Source: Candidatus Accumulibacter proximus (lineage in GTDB: Bacteria; Pseudomonadota; Gammaproteobacteria; Burkholderiales; Rhodocyclaceae). Taken from it: a stretch of 64,000 nt of DNA. The stretch spans positions 62,001-126,000 of the forward strand of contig JADJMH010000006.1 in the NCBI GenBank assembly GCA_016709675.1, given 5' to 3'. Of this stretch, positions 19,301 through 27,356 are shown in pieces. Position 1 is the first letter of the stretch, and the number at the start of each line of letters is the position of its first letter. A model generated the notes under the pieces. That model was not told the origin of the DNA. It saw only the letters and a program-made list of their open reading frames with translations, and ran no database searches. The position numbers and the translations under genes were made by a program.

Positions 19301-19741
19301 GGAACGGCACGCTACGTTGACTCATCACTCGAGCGTGTGCAGGTCAAGGTGACCGGCATGGCCACTGATCGCTACCTGGTCAGCTGCAATGGCCGCGCTT
19401 TGCCGCTGCGCTCGACCGGCAAGGTTGGCGAGTTTGTCTCCGGCGTCCGCTACCGGGCCTGGAATCCGCCCTCGGCGCTGCATCCGACGATCGGTGTGCA
19501 CGCGCCACTGGTCTTCGATCTGGTCGATACCTGGATGAAGCGGTCGCTCGGTGGTTGTCAGTATCACGTCGAACACCCTGGCGGGCGCAATCCTGACCGC
19601 TACCCGGTCAATGCCAACGAGGCCGAAGGCCGCCGCCTTGCGCGCTTCATTCCCTTTGGCCATACGCCTGGCGTGATCGACGTGCAACCCACGCCAGTCA
19701 ATGCCGGCTTTCCGTTTACGTTAGACTTGCGGCGATCCTGA
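16355..19741 (+). CDS. Transglutaminase-like protein with DUF2126 domain
   Basis: This is an 1128-residue cytoplasmic protein starting at GTG 16355 (SIHVALNHRTHYRYDR). An N-terminal beta domain is followed by a transglutaminase-like core with the catalytic Cys in RGSCRDSAWLL (about residue 175), His in DLHAWCEVYLP (about 226) and Asp in GLDPTSG (about 242). From about residue 310 to the end is the long DUF2126 domain, including MGGEPTFVS, GKWYPGEQLPRW and a GTGGGNHFVFGG segment. It is the first gene of a three-gene set with an ATP-grasp/alpha-E protein and a second transglutaminase-like protein. This set is predicted from family studies to form and cut peptide (amide) bonds on an unknown peptide or protein. 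Confidence 0.9.
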   Translation: MSIHVALNHRTHYRYDRLINLSPQVVRLRPAPHSRTPILSYSLKVTPAQHFINWQQDPQANYLARLVFPEKTREFCVEVDLVVSMSVINPFDFFPEPYATTFPFQYEAWQQEELEPYLHRLPLTPLLRGFLDTVPSAPRASVDFLVDLNQQVQRAVGYVIRLEPGVQTPEETLELARGSCRDSAWLLVQVLRHLGLAARFVSGYLIQLVPDVKSLDGPSGTDHDFTDLHAWCEVYLPGAGWIGLDPTSGLFAGEGHIPLACSPQPSSAAPITGFTEACECEFEHHMKIERVWEAPRVTRPYSEEQWSAIETLGHQIDADLTAGDVRLTMGGEPTFVSIDDHDGAEWNIDALGPTKRMRAAQVFHRLREKYAPHGLQHFGQGKWYPGEQLPRWSLNCYWRRDGQPVWNNPALYADETRDYGADEVLAGRFLRQLAERLAVNPKHVFPACEDVFYYLWREHRLPVNVDPFRSRLDDPLERERLAKVFRQGLDKVVGHVLPLKRDPQAGWQSGQWFLRSGRCYLVPGDSPIGYRLPLDSQPWVAKEDYPYIHSPDPTQAFPPLRPHAEIRAQAVVSHSESLAAEQAAVTGEHFAERALERLSDALTHAGDEGGGSRLPATTPAAAVTRTSVSAQARNGVLYIFMPPTETLDDYLELVAAVEATAEALASPIIVEGYEPPSDPRLTNFRVTPDPGVIEVNIQPSATWDELVERTTHLYEAAHLSRLCTEKFMLDGRHTGTGGGNHFVFGGATALDSPFLRRPDLLRSLISYWHNHPSLSYLFSGLFIGPTSQSPRVDEARNDSVYELEIAFSQFPPPAGDGTECVAPWIIDRVLRNLLIDSTGNTHRAEFCIDKLYSPDGPTGRLGLLEMRAFEMPPHARMSLAQQLLLRALIARFWHTPYAPERLVRWGTELHDRFMLPHFVQQDFDDVISEMRGAGYPLESLWFAPHFEFRFPVHGSISAQGIELELRHALEPWHVMGEEGAIGGTARYVDSSLERVQVKVTGMATDRYLVSCNGRALPLRSTGKVGEFVSGVRYRAWNPPSALHPTIGVHAPLVFDLVDTWMKRSLGGCQYHVEHPGGRNPDRYPVNANEAEGRRLARFIPFGHTPGVIDVQPTPVNAGFPFTLDLRRS

Positions 19742-19777
19742 AAACAGTCGGCGCGGGAAGAACTCCCGCGCCTGTTT
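19742..19777 (+). promoter_or_regulatory. Strong hairpin in the gap between the DUF2126 and ATP-grasp genes
   Basis: GGCGCGGGA (19750-19758) pairs perfectly with TCCCGCGCC (19764-19772) over a 5-base loop, and AAACA/TGTTT below can add five more pairs with a 3-base bulge. It fills the 41-base gap between the two genes. Only a short T stretch follows, so partial termination or mRNA processing that sets the ratio of the two products is as likely as full termination. Confidence 0.5.
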
Positions 19778-19782
19778 CGTTC

Positions 19783-22341
19783 ATGCCGCGTTCCCTGCTT
19801 TCGAGTTACCTGAAGAAAACCGACCGCTTCGACGAAATGCTCGCCGAGGATGGCAGCGTTCGCGCGTCGTGGCAACCGTTCGTTGCCCACCTTGACGCGG
19901 CAACGCCTGAGCAGATGCGGCACCGGCTGAATTACGTGCGCCGGCGCATCCTCGAGAATGGGGTGACCTACAACGTCTATGCCGACCCCAAGGGCGCCGA
20001 CCGGCCATGGGAGCTCGATCCCCTGCCGCTGATCCTGTCGCCTGCCGAGTGGCAGGAACTGGCCAGCGCCGTGACGCAGCGGGCCCGTTTGCTCAATGCC
20101 GTGCTGAAGGACCTCTACGGCCCGCAGGATTTGCTAAAGGACGGCAGCCTGCCACCGGCACTGGTGTTTGGTCACAACAATTTTCTCTGGCCCTGCCAGG
20201 CTGTCCAGCAGCCTGGCGAGACCTGGCTGCACCTCTACGCGGCCGATCTCGCGCGCTCGCCTGACGGGCGCTGGTGGGTGATTGCCGACCGCACGCAGGC
20301 GCCCTCCGGCGCTGGTTATGCCCTCGAGAACCGAACCATCGTCGGCCGGGTTTTTCCCGAGCAGTTTCGCGATCTGCATGTCCAGCACCTCGCCTGGTTT
20401 TTCCGCGAGTTGCAGGACAGTCTTGCCTACTGGGCGGCGCCGAGCAGCGAAGCACCGCTGATCGTTCTGTTGACGCCGGGTCCCTACAACGAAACCTATT
20501 TCGAGCACGCTTATCTGGCGCGCTATCTGGGTTTTCCACTGGTCGAGGGACACGATCTGACGGTGCGCGGCGAGTGCGTCTACCTGCGGACGCTGAGCGG
20601 CTTGCGCCGCGTGCACGCCATCCTGCGCCGGCTTGACGACGATTACTGTGATCCACTCGAACTGCGCGGCGATTCGGCGCTTGGCGTTCCCGGCCTGCTG
20701 CAGGCGGTGCGCGCGGGCAATGTCCTGGTTGCCAATGCGCTCGGCAGCGGCCTGCTCGAGTCGGCAGCGCTGCCGGGCTTTCTGCCCGGTATCTGTGAGA
20801 AGCTGCTCGGCGAGCCGCTGAAAATGCCTTCGGTGGCGACCTGGTGGTGTGGCGAGCAGGCTGCGCTGGAGTTCACCATTGAGCACCTCCACGAACTGGT
20901 GATCAAGGGTTCTTACCCGTCGCAGCGTTTCGATCCAATCTTTGGCAATGAACTGACCGGCAGCAAGCGCGAAGAAATGATTGCCCGCCTGCGCGCCAGG
21001 CCGCAGGCCTATGTTGCTCAGGAACTGGTGAATTTCTCGCAGGCGCCGGCGTGGAGCACCACCCATGCCCGGCGTCTGTTGCCGCGCGGCGTGGGCCTGC
21101 GCGTCTTTGTCGCCGCCACCCCGGGTGGTCACGTCGTCATGCCGGGCGGGTTGACGCGCGTCTCCGCCGTCTCCAACGCGCGCATCATCTCGATGCAGCG
21201 CGGCGGTTCGAGCAAGGACACCTGGGTGTTGACGGACCAGGCGGTCAACACCTTCAGTCTGCTCAAACATTCGGTTGGCAAGGCCGATCTGGTGCGCGGC
21301 GGCCGCAACCTGTCGTCGCGAGTGGTCGAGAGCCTGTATTGGTTTGGCCGCTACGCCGAGCGCTGTGACAAGACTTCCCGCCTCTTGCGCGTCGCTCTTT
21401 CACGCCTGGTCGATGCCGGTGCCGACACCCTGCCGGCCCTGATCTCGGCCGTCGATCTCTGCCGTGTCCTGCAACTGCTGCCCAGTACCGAGGCCGAAAC
21501 CAATGGTGCCACCAAGGCCAAAGCTGCGGCTGCCGACTGGTCGCGCGAAAAGCAGATGCTCAGCGCCATTTGCGGCAAGGAGTGGGGCCACGGTCTGGCC
21601 GGCGACATCCGCCGCCTGCTGTGGGTGGCGACCCAGGTGCGCGAGCGCTTCTCGCTCGACAACTGGCATGCGATCAACCGTCTGCAACACCAACTGCAAC
21701 GTTACAGCGAAGGCGTGACCGAGGCCGCCCAGCCTGAGCCTGGCGAGGCGCTCGCGTTTCTTGACCAGGTCCTGCTGACTTCCGCATCGCTGGCCGGCTT
21801 CGCGATGGACAACATGACCCGCGACGACGGCTGGCGTTTTCTGATCATCGGCCGGCGGATCGAGCGTCTCGTCTTCCTTGCCAACGCGGTCGCCGGTTTC
21901 CTGCGCCTGGAATCGGCGCGCGCTGCCGGCAGCCTCGAGTGGTTGCTGGAGCTGACCGACAGCATCATCACCTATCGTTCGCGCTACATGATCCAGCCGC
22001 AGGTTCTGCCGGCCCTGGACTTGATCGTTTTCGACGAGGGCAACCCGCATTCGGTCGCCTTTCAACTGCAGATCCTGGTCCGTTACCTTGACAATCTGAC
22101 GCGCCTGCTCGGTGGTCCCCGTGACGAAGCAATACGTGCGGCGAGTGCACGCCTGCAACGCTTTGACCTCGGGCGTTTCGAGGGGCAGAGCTTCACCGAC
22201 TGCCGTGCTTGTGATCCCTGCGTTGATCTGGCGGCCATGCTGGGCGAGATTTCCCTCGCTGCGGCGGCGCTTTCGGATCGTCTGGCGATGCGTTTTTTCA
22301 GCCACGTCGGCGATGTCAGCCGTTACACTCTGGCCTCGTGA
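19783..22341 (+). CDS. Circularly permuted ATP-grasp / alpha-E fusion protein
   Basis: This 852-residue protein joins two domains that are often separate genes. The N-terminal part (residues about 60-430) is a circularly permuted type 2 ATP-grasp with PFRNGVTYNVY-like and LTPGPYNETYFEHAYLARYL segments; the C-terminal part (from VVESLYWFGRYAERCD, about 512) is the helical alpha-E domain. ATP-grasp ligases make amide or peptide bonds using ATP; alpha-E is a partner of unknown role. ATG 19783 follows the intergenic hairpin. The stop overlaps the GTG of the next gene (22338-22341), so the second transglutaminase is coupled to it. Confidence 0.9.
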   Translation: MPRSLLSSYLKKTDRFDEMLAEDGSVRASWQPFVAHLDAATPEQMRHRLNYVRRRILENGVTYNVYADPKGADRPWELDPLPLILSPAEWQELASAVTQRARLLNAVLKDLYGPQDLLKDGSLPPALVFGHNNFLWPCQAVQQPGETWLHLYAADLARSPDGRWWVIADRTQAPSGAGYALENRTIVGRVFPEQFRDLHVQHLAWFFRELQDSLAYWAAPSSEAPLIVLLTPGPYNETYFEHAYLARYLGFPLVEGHDLTVRGECVYLRTLSGLRRVHAILRRLDDDYCDPLELRGDSALGVPGLLQAVRAGNVLVANALGSGLLESAALPGFLPGICEKLLGEPLKMPSVATWWCGEQAALEFTIEHLHELVIKGSYPSQRFDPIFGNELTGSKREEMIARLRARPQAYVAQELVNFSQAPAWSTTHARRLLPRGVGLRVFVAATPGGHVVMPGGLTRVSAVSNARIISMQRGGSSKDTWVLTDQAVNTFSLLKHSVGKADLVRGGRNLSSRVVESLYWFGRYAERCDKTSRLLRVALSRLVDAGADTLPALISAVDLCRVLQLLPSTEAETNGATKAKAAAADWSREKQMLSAICGKEWGHGLAGDIRRLLWVATQVRERFSLDNWHAINRLQHQLQRYSEGVTEAAQPEPGEALAFLDQVLLTSASLAGFAMDNMTRDDGWRFLIIGRRIERLVFLANAVAGFLRLESARAAGSLEWLLELTDSIITYRSRYMIQPQVLPALDLIVFDEGNPHSVAFQLQILVRYLDNLTRLLGGPRDEAIRAASARLQRFDLGRFEGQSFTDCRACDPCVDLAAMLGEISLAAAALSDRLAMRFFSHVGDVSRYTLAS

Positions 22342-23357
22342 TCGCCGTGAACCTGCTTCCTGCCCGTTATCATATTGTCCACGAGACGATCTACAGTTAC
22401 GAGAGCCCGGTGTCTTTGTCGCGTCAGCTGCTGCACCTGACCCCGAGAGACTGCACATGGCAGCGCTGCCTGGCGCATCGGATCACTGTCGAACCGAAGG
22501 TGACCGCGGTGCGCGAGCGCCTGGACTGTTTTGGTAATCCGGTGATGGAACTGGCGCTCGAGTTTCCTCACGACAGCCTCTCAGTTCGCGCCGAGAGCAC
22601 GATTGAGGTCCTGCCGCATTTGCCGGCTGACGCACTGCTTGCCCTGGCAGCTTGCCCGCCGCCGCTTATGGCCGGCCAAGCCAGGCAGCCGCACGCGGCG
22701 ACACCCGGTTACCTGCGAGCCTCGCCGGCGTGGGAATTGGTGCGCGATGCGCTGGCTTACGGCTCTCGTCCGGTACTGCTCGACGCCAGTTGCTTCCAGT
22801 TCGAGTCGCCCTTTGTGCGGGTGAAGCACGAGTTTGCCGCTTACGCGCAAGCGTGCTTCACGCCCGGGAGGCCAGTGCTTGAGGCCGTGCAGGCGCTGAT
22901 GAGCCGCATCTACAACGAGTTCGAGTTCGATCCCGAGGCGACCACCGTCGCGACCCCGGTGCTCAAGGTGCTGGCTGAAAAGCGCGGGGTCTGCCAGGAC
23001 TTTGCGCACCTGATGCTGTCCTGCCTGCGCTCGAAGGGTCTCGCCGCGCGCTACGTCAGCGGCTATCTGCTCACCCATCCGCCGCCAGGCCAGCCCCGAA
23101 TGGTTGGTGCTGACGCCTCACACGCCTGGGTTTCGGTGTATTGCCCAGAACTCGAAGGCGGGCGATGGGTGGACTTCGACCCGACCAACAACCTGCTGCC
23201 AGATACCCAGCACATCACGTTGGCCTGGGGGCGCGATTTCGCCGACGTCTCACCACTGCGCGGCGTCATTCTCGGCGGCGACGCCCACGAGCTCGATGTT
23301 GCCGTCACCGTGACGCCGATTGTCGAGGCCTGCGGTGAGGCTTTGTCACAGCCTTGA
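22338..23357 (+). CDS. Transglutaminase family protein (bacterial transglutaminase-like N-terminal + TG core)
   Basis: This is a 339-residue protein with GTG start overlapping the upstream stop. The bacterial transglutaminase-like N-terminal domain shows HETIYSYESPVSLSRQ (about residue 14). The core shows Cys in RGVCQDFAHLM (about 216), His in ASHAWVSVY (about 260) and Asp in WVDFDPTNN (about 277), so it is expected to be an active cysteine protease or amidase. No signal peptide is seen. It completes the transglutaminase / ATP-grasp-alpha-E / transglutaminase set. Confidence 0.9.
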   Translation: MIAVNLLPARYHIVHETIYSYESPVSLSRQLLHLTPRDCTWQRCLAHRITVEPKVTAVRERLDCFGNPVMELALEFPHDSLSVRAESTIEVLPHLPADALLALAACPPPLMAGQARQPHAATPGYLRASPAWELVRDALAYGSRPVLLDASCFQFESPFVRVKHEFAAYAQACFTPGRPVLEAVQALMSRIYNEFEFDPEATTVATPVLKVLAEKRGVCQDFAHLMLSCLRSKGLAARYVSGYLLTHPPPGQPRMVGADASHAWVSVYCPELEGGRWVDFDPTNNLLPDTQHITLAWGRDFADVSPLRGVILGGDAHELDVAVTVTPIVEACGEALSQP

Positions 23358-23560
23358 GTCTCGCTTCACCGACTGGTGGGCGTCTACACGCTGTCACCCC
23401 GAGACGGCTTGTTGTCGGTGGACTGCTGGCAGACCCGGGTGCCGTCCCTGAGGCGGATCGGCATCACCCCGACGAGCTATTTTTTCTGCCCAGTGCGGTA
23501 GCGGGCAGGCCGGCCGTGCCCGCTTCTGTTAGCATTCCCGTTGGCCCCGACGAACTGTCA

Positions 23561-25507
23561 ATGACCGCCTTGCTCTCCGACGTCTTTTCTGCTGATGGGC
23601 CGCTGGCGGCTGGGGTTCCCGGCTATCGCCTGCGCACCCAGCAGCTTGAGCTCGCCGAGCGCATCGCCGCGGCGATGGCCGACAATCGTGTGCTGGTTGC
23701 CGAGGCCGGTACCGGTACCGGCAAGACCTATGCTTACCTGGTGCCGGCGCTGCTTGCGGGTGGCAAGGTCATCGTGTCGACCGGTACCCGGAACCTGCAG
23801 GACCAGCTCTTCACGCGCGATATCCCCACCATCCGTCAGGCGCTCAAGTCGCCGGTCAAGGTGGCGCTACTCAAGGGGAGAGCCAACTACCTGTGCCACT
23901 ATCACCTCGCACGTTCGCTGGCTGATGGCCGTTTCCTTTCCCGTGACGATGCATCCCATGCGCAACGGATCGCCCGTTTCGCCCGCAAGACACGCAGCGG
24001 TGACAAGGCGGAGTGCGCTGATGTCCCGGAGAACGCGACGGTGTGGACGATGGTCACCTCGACGCGTGACAACTGCCTTGGTCAGGACTGTCCGAACCAC
24101 AAGGAGTGCTTCGTCCTGGCCGCCCGTCGTGAGGCGCTGGCAGCTGATCTGGTCGTGGTCAACCATCACCTCTTTTTCGCCGATGTGATGCTCCGCGACG
24201 AGGGCACGGCAGAGCTGTTACCGGCCTGTAACACCGTGATTTTTGATGAAGCGCATCAGTTGCCCGAAGTCGCCAGCCTGTTTTTTGGCGACAGCGTGTC
24301 TACCGCGCAGCTGCTTGAACTGGCACGCGATGCGCAGCTCGAAGGGCTGGCCGCGGCGCGCGACTGCCTTGATCTGCCCAGGCTGTGTCGCGTCCTCGAA
24401 AAGGCCGTTCGCGACTTGCGTCTGGCCTTGCCGGTGGATCCCGCCCGCTACGCGCTGCTCCAGCTCGAAGGGCGGCCTGGCTTTACCAGTGCGCTGTCCG
24501 CGGCGATCGGCGACCTCGCAGCCGTCGCATCGTTGCTCGAGACGCAGGCGCAGCGCGCCGAAGGGCTGGAAAACTGCTGGCGGCGTGCGGGCGACCTGCT
24601 GACCCGACTGCAGTCCTGGCAGAGCGGGGCCAATGCCGATTTCGTCCGCTGGGGCGAGACCTATACGCACGCGTTGCAGCTGAATGCCACGCCCCTGGCG
24701 ATTGCCGAGATCATGCAGAAGCAGATGAGCGGACACCCGCGGGCCTGGATATTCACTTCGGCGACGCTCGCCGTGCAGAACGATTTTGCGCACTACTGCC
24801 GCGAAATGGGACTGGGCGACGCCTGCTCGGCGCGCTGGGAGAGTCCTTTCGACTACCCGCGACAGGCGCTGCTGTACGCGCCGCGGAATCTGCCCGACCC
24901 GAACAGTCCCGGCTATACCGAGGCGGTGGTCAAGGCGGCATGGCCGGTGCTCAAGGCGAGCGGTGGCCGGGCTTTTTTTCTTTGTACCTCGCTGCGTGCG
25001 ATGCGCCGAACGCACGAGCTGCTCAGCGAGTGGCTGGAACACGACGAGCTCGACTGGCCATTGCTGTTGCAGGGGGAGCGCAGCAAGAACGAGTTGCTCG
25101 AACGTTTTCGCCGACTGGGCAACGCCATTCTGATCGGCAGCCAGAGTTTCTGGGAGGGTGTCGATGTCCGTGGCGAGGCGCTGTCACTGGTGGTGATTGA
25201 CAAGTTGCCGTTTGCGCCGCCGGATGACCCGGTACTCGCGGCGCGCATCGAGAAGCTGAAGAGCGCCGGTCGCAATGCCTTCATGGAGTACCAGTTGCCA
25301 CGTGCGGTGATCAGCGTCAAGCAGGGCGCAGGCCGCCTGATCCGTGACGAAACCGACCGCGGCGTCCTGATGATCTGCGACCCACGGCTGATCGGCAAAC
25401 CCTACGGCAAGCATATCTGGCGCAGCCTGCCGCCGATGAAGAGAACGCGTGAACTCGCTGACGCGCTGGCTTTTTTCGCCAGCGGACCGGCTGCCCAGAT
25501 CGCATGA
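23561..25507 (+). CDS. ATP-dependent DNA helicase, DinG/YoaA family
   Basis: This 648-residue XPD-like superfamily 2 helicase unwinds DNA with 5'-3' polarity. Visible are Walker A EAGTGTGKT (about residue 47), the iron-sulphur cluster cysteines (one in NYLCHYH, three in DNCLGQDCPNHKEC), the DEAH box in IFDEAHQLPE (about 227) and motif VI in KQGAGRLIRDETDRG (about 586). The frame is open from 23354, overlapping the previous gene, but the conserved region begins at MTALLSDVFSADG, so the ATG at 23561 is chosen. It overlaps the next gene by 4 bases and heads the run of genes leading to molybdenum cofactor synthesis. Confidence 0.92.
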   Translation: MTALLSDVFSADGPLAAGVPGYRLRTQQLELAERIAAAMADNRVLVAEAGTGTGKTYAYLVPALLAGGKVIVSTGTRNLQDQLFTRDIPTIRQALKSPVKVALLKGRANYLCHYHLARSLADGRFLSRDDASHAQRIARFARKTRSGDKAECADVPENATVWTMVTSTRDNCLGQDCPNHKECFVLAARREALAADLVVVNHHLFFADVMLRDEGTAELLPACNTVIFDEAHQLPEVASLFFGDSVSTAQLLELARDAQLEGLAAARDCLDLPRLCRVLEKAVRDLRLALPVDPARYALLQLEGRPGFTSALSAAIGDLAAVASLLETQAQRAEGLENCWRRAGDLLTRLQSWQSGANADFVRWGETYTHALQLNATPLAIAEIMQKQMSGHPRAWIFTSATLAVQNDFAHYCREMGLGDACSARWESPFDYPRQALLYAPRNLPDPNSPGYTEAVVKAAWPVLKASGGRAFFLCTSLRAMRRTHELLSEWLEHDELDWPLLLQGERSKNELLERFRRLGNAILIGSQSFWEGVDVRGEALSLVVIDKLPFAPPDDPVLAARIEKLKSAGRNAFMEYQLPRAVISVKQGAGRLIRDETDRGVLMICDPRLIGKPYGKHIWRSLPPMKRTRELADALAFFASGPAAQIA

Positions 25508-26838
25508 ACAAAGGTCTTCCTTCGTCTGTACGAGACCTGCTGGCGGCCGATGGCGGCTTGGCAGCGGAGCTGATCAATCGTGATTGCGCCTGTATCTCGG
25601 TTGATCACGAATTGCTTAAACAGGCGCTCGAAAAAGGCGAGGGTACGATGTCACACGCCGAGGTGCTGACGACCCGACCACATCTGTTTTCGAACAGCGT
25701 GGTCTTTGTCAGCGAGGCGAATCTCGCGCGCATGGCGAGGATGATCGCCGTACTCGAAAGGGTCGTGCGACTGCCGGCCTATCGCGAGCGGGTTCTCGCC
25801 TATGCGCCGCCGGTCGCTCGTCATTCGCCTGGCGCCGCGGGAGTCTTTCTGGGTTACGACTTCCATCTCGGCCCTGAAGGCCCGCAGTTGATCGAGATCA
25901 ACTCGAATGCTGGCGGGGCGTTGTTGAACGCTCGTCTGCTGCGCGCGCAACGTGCTTGCTGTGCGCCGGTCGCCAGCATGATGCCGGTGCCGACTCCGGT
26001 GGATGAGGCATTGGTCGCCATGTTCCGCAAGGAATGGCACCTGGCGCGATCCGATGCAGCCCTGCGGCCGCTGGCGCGCATCGTGATTGTCGATCAGCAG
26101 CCGGCCACGCAATACCTGGCGCCAGAATTCGAACTCTTTCGCCAGTTGTTCGAGGCGAACGGTATTGGCGCCATGGTGGCCGACCCGGCCGAGCTTTCCT
26201 TCGACGGGAAGCGTCTGCAGTGCCGCGGGCAGTTGGTCGACCTGGTCTACAATCGACTCACCGACTTTGCCCTTGAAGAGCCGCAGCACGCCGCGCTGCG
26301 GGCCGCCTATCTGGCCGATGCCGTGGTCCTGACGCCGCATCCGCAGACGCATGCGCTGTTTGCCGACAAGCGCAACCTGGCCGCCCTCGGCGATGACTGC
26401 TGGCTGCGGGAAATCGGCTTGAATGAGGACGATCGTATGCTCTTGTCAAGCAGCATTCCACGCACCGAGGAAGTGCTTCCGGCGCAGGCCGGGGCCTTCT
26501 GGGCCAGTCGCAAGCAGTGGTTTTTCAAGCCGGTGGCTGGTTTTGGCAGCAAGGCAACCTATCGTGGCGACAAGGTGACCCGGCGCGTTTTCGAGGAAGT
26601 GTCGCGCGGTGGCTATGTGGCGCAGGCGGTGGTCCAGCCATCGGTGCGGCGCCTGCTGGTCGACGGTGTCGAGCAGGACTTCAAGGTCGATCTGCGCAAC
26701 TACGTCTACCGCGGCGCCGTGCAACTGGTCTCGGCGCGGCTGTACCGCGGTCAGACAACCAATTTCCGGACTCCCGGCGGCGGCTTCGCAGCGGTCTTTC
26801 CGGTGCCATGCCAAAGTTCGGCAGCGGGCTGCAGATGA
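25504..26838 (+). CDS. ATP-grasp-like protein of unknown function upstream of mobB
   Basis: This 444-residue protein shows hallmarks of an ATP-grasp ligase: LIEINSNAGGALLNA (a metal-binding Glu/Asn pattern, about residue 130) and KQWFFKPVAGFGSKATYRGD (lysine and glycine-rich loop, about 340), with ENxDFKVDLRNYVY-like elements after it. The C-terminal SARLYRGQTTNFRTPGGGFA resembles the end of the ATP-grasp fold. The start overlaps the DinG stop (ATGA) and the stop overlaps the mobB start. Its substrate is unknown; the tight coupling hints at a role in the same process as either neighbour, but this is inference. Confidence 0.7.
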   Translation: MNKGLPSSVRDLLAADGGLAAELINRDCACISVDHELLKQALEKGEGTMSHAEVLTTRPHLFSNSVVFVSEANLARMARMIAVLERVVRLPAYRERVLAYAPPVARHSPGAAGVFLGYDFHLGPEGPQLIEINSNAGGALLNARLLRAQRACCAPVASMMPVPTPVDEALVAMFRKEWHLARSDAALRPLARIVIVDQQPATQYLAPEFELFRQLFEANGIGAMVADPAELSFDGKRLQCRGQLVDLVYNRLTDFALEEPQHAALRAAYLADAVVLTPHPQTHALFADKRNLAALGDDCWLREIGLNEDDRMLLSSSIPRTEEVLPAQAGAFWASRKQWFFKPVAGFGSKATYRGDKVTRRVFEEVSRGGYVAQAVVQPSVRRLLVDGVEQDFKVDLRNYVYRGAVQLVSARLYRGQTTNFRTPGGGFAAVFPVPCQSSAAGCR

Positions 26839-27356
26839 AGCTGTTCGGAATTGCCGGCTACTCCGGTTCGGGCAAGACAACGCTGATGGAAAGATTGCTG
26901 CCGCGGATCACAGCGCTCGGTCTGCGCGTCTCGGTACTCAAGCACGCCCACCACAATTTTGATGTCGACCAGCCGGGGAAAGACTCTTTTCGCCACCGCC
27001 AGGCCGGCGCCAGCGAGGTGCTCCTGGCGAGCAGCGCACGCTGGGTGTTGATGAACGAGCTGCGAGGCGCTCGTGAGCCCACGCTGGCCGAGTACGCTGC
27101 GCATTTTTCGCCCTGCGATCTGGTTCTTGTCGAGGGCTTCAAGCACGAGGCCATACCGCAGCTGGAAGTGTATCGGCCAGGCAATGGCAAGCCGCCGCTG
27201 TGGCCCGAGCTTTCGCACATCGTGGCGGTTGCCTCCGATCAGGCGCGGCAGGTGAACCAGTCGGCCGATGTGGTTTGGCTGGATCTGAACGATGTGGATG
27301 CGATTGTCCGCTTTATCCTCGATTACTGTTCAACCCGGGAGAACGATGCATGCTGA
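26835..27356 (+). CDS. mobB: Molybdopterin-guanine dinucleotide biosynthesis adapter MobB
   Basis: This is a 173-residue P-loop GTPase with Walker A GYSGSGKTTL at residues 7-16, followed by VLKHAHHNFDVDQPGKDSFRH, the typical MobB switch region, and LVLVEGFKHE. MobB assists MobA in attaching GMP to the molybdenum cofactor. ATG 26835 overlaps the upstream stop, and its stop overlaps the moeA start (27350), so the whole run is translationally coupled. Confidence 0.93.
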   Translation: MKLFGIAGYSGSGKTTLMERLLPRITALGLRVSVLKHAHHNFDVDQPGKDSFRHRQAGASEVLLASSARWVLMNELRGAREPTLAEYAAHFSPCDLVLVEGFKHEAIPQLEVYRPGNGKPPLWPELSHIVAVASDQARQVNQSADVVWLDLNDVDAIVRFILDYCSTRENDAC

